64,000 nucleotides of DNA, from contig RQJH01000003.1 of assembly GCA_014156375.1 (NCBI GenBank), positions 1,721,799 to 1,785,798 on the forward strand, read 5' to 3'. The DNA is from Enterobacteriaceae bacterium 89 (lineage in GTDB: Bacteria > Pseudomonadota > Gammaproteobacteria > Enterobacterales > Enterobacteriaceae). Position numbers and translations under genes: made by a program. The notes under the pieces were generated by a model. It made no database searches. It saw only the letters and a program-made list of their open reading frames with translations, and was not told where the DNA came from. Of the stretch, positions 61,326-64,000 are shown piece by piece. Position 1 is the first letter of the stretch; each line of letters begins with the position of its first letter.

Positions 61326-62132
61326 TTAAAGCCCGGCAGACATGCGTGGCATGTTATGTACCGTGCCATCCCCAACTTTGACGCCGAGTTTCGCGGCGAC
61401 TTTTTTGGCAATAATTTCGATATCAAACGCCGCCGCTGAGGCCGGGCTGAATTCGAAAATTGATTTTTGTGAGGCGTTAGCTTCAATCACGCTTTCATCG
61501 CGATGAATGATGCCAATCAGCTGGTCACCCAGACGCTCTTCCATAAAAGCGGTGACGTCGCGGCTGATTTGCCGACGGCTGTCACTTTGGTTAACCACAA
61601 AAAAATGACCGTGCTTATGGTTCAGCGCTTCGCCGGTCAGGCGGTTGTTTTCTACGTGCGGCAGCAGGGACATTGAGGCAGTATCCGCCATCAGTGTGAC
61701 CAGATGAATATCCGCCAGCGGCGTCATCGCCTTCAGAGCCGCCGATGGGCCCGGCGGAAAATCCGCCACAATAACCAGCCCAGGATAATTGAGCAGAGTG
61801 CCCAGACCACGTGCCAGGAAGTGTTCATCGTTGGCGAGTTTATCTTCAAATTCAACGCGCTGCTGCTCGCTCACTTCGCCGTAGGGCAGCACGAACATGT
61901 TGCCACCGGCACCCAGCACAAACGGGCTCCAGTCATAGGATTCGGCAGAGCGGGCTACATAGCCGCGCTCGTCGGAGAGAGGCACGCCAAAATGCAGGCG
62001 CAGGGCGTTTTGCACGTCAAAATCGATGGCCAGCACTTTACTGCCTGCACGCGCCAGCGCATAAGTCAGGTTGGCTGCGAGAGTTGTTTTACCCACGCCA
62101 CCTTTGGGGGAACAGACGCAAATTAACGGCAT
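61326..62132 (-). CDS. bcsQ: BcsQ-type MinD/ParA ATPase of the second operon
   Basis: A 268-residue ATPase of the YhjQ/BcsQ group. Unlike the first BcsQ it has a canonical deviant Walker A, SPKGGVGKTTLAANL, with both signature lysines, plus AIDFDVQNALRLHFG and VADFPPGPS as switch regions. It probably positions or assembles the second synthase. It overlaps bcsO by 10 bases. Confidence 0.9.
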   Translation of the reverse strand: MPLICVCSPKGGVGKTTLAANLTYALARAGSKVLAIDFDVQNALRLHFGVPLSDERGYVARSAESYDWSPFVLGAGGNMFVLPYGEVSEQQRVEFEDKLANDEHFLARGLGTLLNYPGLVIVADFPPGPSAALKAMTPLADIHLVTLMADTASMSLLPHVENNRLTGEALNHKHGHFFVVNQSDSRRQISRDVTAFMEERLGDQLIGIIHRDESVIEANASQKSIFEFSPASAAAFDIEIIAKKVAAKLGVKVGDGTVHNMPRMSAGL

Positions 62133-62704
62133 GAAGCAATCCTTTCCAGCAATGATTTTAAGGGCTGATCTTTTTCTTCTTTATCGGCTTTACCCACAAT
62201 TTCCGCCGTCTTAGGCGCAAACAGATGTGAATAGCTGTTATTTTCCGCTGCGGGGGTCTGCACCGGCTTTCTGGCAACGGGCTGCGGCGCAGGAGCAGGC
62301 GGTGCCGCTACCACGCGCGGAGCCTGAGGTGGAGTTACCACCAGCGGCGCTTCAACAGGCTGGGCCGGCGCTTCAGGCTCAGGTTGCTGCGCCATTTGCG
62401 AGGTGACACTCTGCATAATCGACGAGGCATGTCTCTCATGCGGCTGCATGTCCGGTACGGCGGGACGCAGTTGAGGAACTTCATGGGGCACGAAGGCATC
62501 AGCAGAGACGGGCTGGGGAACAACCTGCGAGACGGAGCCGCCCACGCCTAAAGAGGAGATTTCATCGCCAGATGGCGACAATTGTTCCAGGATCGCCCAG
62601 TCTCCACGCTCGTGCGCGGTCGTTTGGGCCGAAAGATCCTTGAACTCAAGATTTTGCGTGCGTGTTTTGTCCTTAAACCGCTGCAAATCATCATAATGGT
62701 TCAT
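62123..62704 (-). CDS. bcsO: Cellulose biosynthesis protein BcsO (proline-rich)
   Basis: A 193-residue protein: a short conserved N-terminus (DDLQRFKDKTRTQNLEFKD), a long Pro/Ala/Val-rich disordered middle (about 60-150), and a C-terminal segment with SYSHLFAPKT and LKSLLERIASC. This layout is typical of BcsO, found upstream of bcsQ in enterobacterial bcsABCD operons; its role is unknown. GGGGTT lies 5 bases before the ATG. First gene of the second operon. Confidence 0.88.
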   Translation of the reverse strand: MNHYDDLQRFKDKTRTQNLEFKDLSAQTTAHERGDWAILEQLSPSGDEISSLGVGGSVSQVVPQPVSADAFVPHEVPQLRPAVPDMQPHERHASSIMQSVTSQMAQQPEPEAPAQPVEAPLVVTPPQAPRVVAAPPAPAPQPVARKPVQTPAAENNSYSHLFAPKTAEIVGKADKEEKDQPLKSLLERIASCR

Positions 62705-63137
62705 AGTAACCCCATGATTTACAAAAATATTATGACAATACCTTGCTGTTTATTGTGTATCCGTTCAATTACAGCATAGTGTATTTTATTGGAAGTCGAG
62801 TGCTTGCCTTATCAAAGAGTTAATCCCACTACGTAACTATTAAGCGGGGATTTAATGTTAATAAGAGCTGGTGTAATTAGCGCAATATTTTCATAGTTCC
62901 TGAACGGCGACTATCTTTTTTTATCCTCAGAATAGCCTCAGTTTTTTCTACTGCTTTATTCGCATATAAGCAATAGAACAGACTACTGATACGTAAAAGC
63001 GCAATATAGAGACATACCTAACGACAAATATCAGGATTAATCCTTTAGGATTAAAAATCATCTTGGTAATTTTCTCATACTTAATGAAATTAATTGTTAC
63101 ATTTGATTCGTTAATAACTGCGTAATTTCTGAGGGGA
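62705..63137. promoter_or_regulatory. Long AT-rich upstream region of the second cellulose operon
   Basis: No gene seen in about 430 bases between bcsO and the dppF terminator, which is much more AT-rich than its surroundings. It should carry the promoter and regulatory sites of bcsOQABCDZ. A 12-base palindrome AGGATTAATCCT lies at 63033-63044 with a partial repeat AGGATTA at 63047-63053. No confident -10/-35 pair was chosen. Confidence 0.5.
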
Positions 63138-63167
63138 TAAAAAAACCGGAGCACAGGTCTCCGGTTC
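63138..63167 (-). terminator. Rho-independent terminator of the dpp operon
   Basis: On the minus strand CCGGAG, loop ACCTGTG, CTCCGG, then a U-run, 20 bases after the dppF stop. Confidence 0.9.
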
Positions 63168-63189
63168 AGTGGCAGGTTTTATTCCCGCT

Positions 63190-64000
63190 TTAAGCCAACG
63201 GCTTTTCCCCGTTTTCATCCTGATCGACCGCAAAGCAGGCCACCAGCTGGCCGCCGTAGTCTTTCAGCTGAGGCTGCAGCTGAGTACACGGACCAAAACG
63301 ACGACGGCAGCGTGCGTTGAAGGCACAGCCAGGCGGTGGATTCAGCGGGCTTGGCAGTTCGCCGGTCAGCTTGATACGCTCGCGGCGCTCATCCGGGTTC
63401 AGACGCGGTGTCGCCGACAGCAGTGCCTGGGTATAAGGATGCTGTGGATTATTGAAGATTTGGTCCTTGGTCCCTTTCTCCACGCAGCGGCCCAGATACA
63501 TCACCATCACTTCATCAGCGATGTGTTCCACCACCGACAGGTCGTGCGAGATGAAGACATACGACAGGCCCATGTCCTGCTGTAAATCCATCATCAGGTT
63601 CAGCACCTGTGCACGTACCGAAACGTCGAGCGCGGAAACCGGCTCATCGGCAATCACCACATCCGGATCCAGCATCAGACCGCGGGCAATGGCGATACGC
63701 TGACGCTGGCCGCCGGAGAACATGTGCGGATAACGGTCGTAATGTTCGGTTTTCAGACCGACTTTCGCCATCATCTCCAGCACCTTAGCGCGTCGCTGTT
63801 CTTTGCTGAGCGTGGTGTTGATGATTAGCGGCTCTTCCAGAATCTGGCTGACTTTTTTACGCGGGTTCAGCGAGCCATACGGGTTCTGGAACACGATCTG
63901 GATTTTCTGCCGACGCAGTTTCTGCGCATGCGGATCGTGCTTCAGCAGATCCTGTCCTTGATAGTAAAGCTCACCGCCGGTCGGGGTTTCAATCATCGTC
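63190..64000 (-). CDS. dppF: Dipeptide ABC transporter ATP-binding protein DppF, C-terminal part
   Basis: About 270 C-terminal residues of DppF (334 in E. coli); the 5' end with Walker A lies beyond the window. Visible are the Q-loop (QIVFQNPYGSLNPR), ABC signature (MFSGGQRQRIAIARG), Walker B (VVIADEPVSALD) and the switch His (VFISHD). The C-terminal oligopeptide-transporter extension holds cysteines in PPPGCAFNARCRRRFGPC, which in this family can bind an Fe-S cluster. With DppBCD and DppA it imports dipeptides and heme. Confidence 0.97.
   Translation of the reverse strand, partial: TMIETPTGGELYYQGQDLLKHDPHAQKLRRQKIQIVFQNPYGSLNPRKKVSQILEEPLIINTTLSKEQRRAKVLEMMAKVGLKTEHYDRYPHMFSGGQRQRIAIARGLMLDPDVVIADEPVSALDVSVRAQVLNLMMDLQQDMGLSYVFISHDLSVVEHIADEVMVMYLGRCVEKGTKDQIFNNPQHPYTQALLSATPRLNPDERRERIKLTGELPSPLNPPPGCAFNARCRRRFGPCTQLQPQLKDYGGQLVACFAVDQDENGEKPLA

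Overview
The window is chromosomal DNA of a gamma-proteobacterium of the Enterobacteriaceae, most likely Enterobacter or a close relative such as Lelliottia, Leclercia or Kosakonia. This rests on the near-identity of many products to E. coli K-12 proteins recalled from memory, the E. coli-like gene order from yhiN-pitA-uspBA-rsmJ-prlC-rlmJ-gor through treF, yhjC-yhjD-yhjE-yhjG-pdeH-kdgK-yhjJ-dctA-pdeK-bcs to dppF, a full ERIC element, and the presence of two adjacent but different cellulose operons. No rRNA, tRNA, CRISPR array, insertion sequence or prophage was seen.

Positions 1-13.6 kb: the 3' part of a LysR-type regulator, a basic NlpC/P60 cell-wall peptidase with a tiny membrane-protein gene overlapping it tail to tail, yhiN, pitA, an inserted toxin/immunity pair (toxin-44 family) between pitA and uspB, the divergent uspB/uspA pair, rsmJ-prlC, a large PAP2 acid phosphatase, rlmJ and gor. 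Positions 13.6-24.2 kb are accessory: a MarR regulator with a near-perfect operator facing a YdeP-like molybdopterin oxidoreductase, a serine-hydrolase lipoprotein, treF, a membrane-anchored STY4199/HEPN-like protein, a GNAT acetyltransferase, and an SDR/LysR (yhjC) divergent pair. Positions 24.2-36.3 kb follow E. coli (yhjD, yhjE, yhjG, pdeH, kdgK, yhjJ, dctA, pdeK).

Positions 36.4-62.7 kb hold the cellulose locus. The first unit is the E. coli-type (class II) system: bcsRQABZC on the minus strand with divergent bcsEFG on the plus strand, encoding a synthase with phosphoethanolamine modification. After a MazF/PemK-type toxin-antitoxin pair comes a second minus-strand operon of the BcsD-containing (class I-like) kind: bcsO-bcsQ-bcsA-bcsB-bcsC-bcsD-bcsZ. 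Both synthases carry a PilZ c-di-GMP-binding domain, and two c-di-GMP phosphodiesterase genes (pdeH, pdeK) lie just upstream, so synthesis and turnover of the signal and the polymer machinery are clustered. The window ends in the 3' part of dppF.

A family of GC-rich palindromic repeats (core CCCTCTCCC...GGGAGAGGG) occurs at five places, four of them between convergent gene ends and one as a four-copy 47-bp tandem array upstream of prlC. Readable regulatory sites include an exact-consensus FliA promoter for pdeH, a KdgR-like operator for kdgK and a 21-bp MarR-type operator. All family names come from sequence recognition without database searches.
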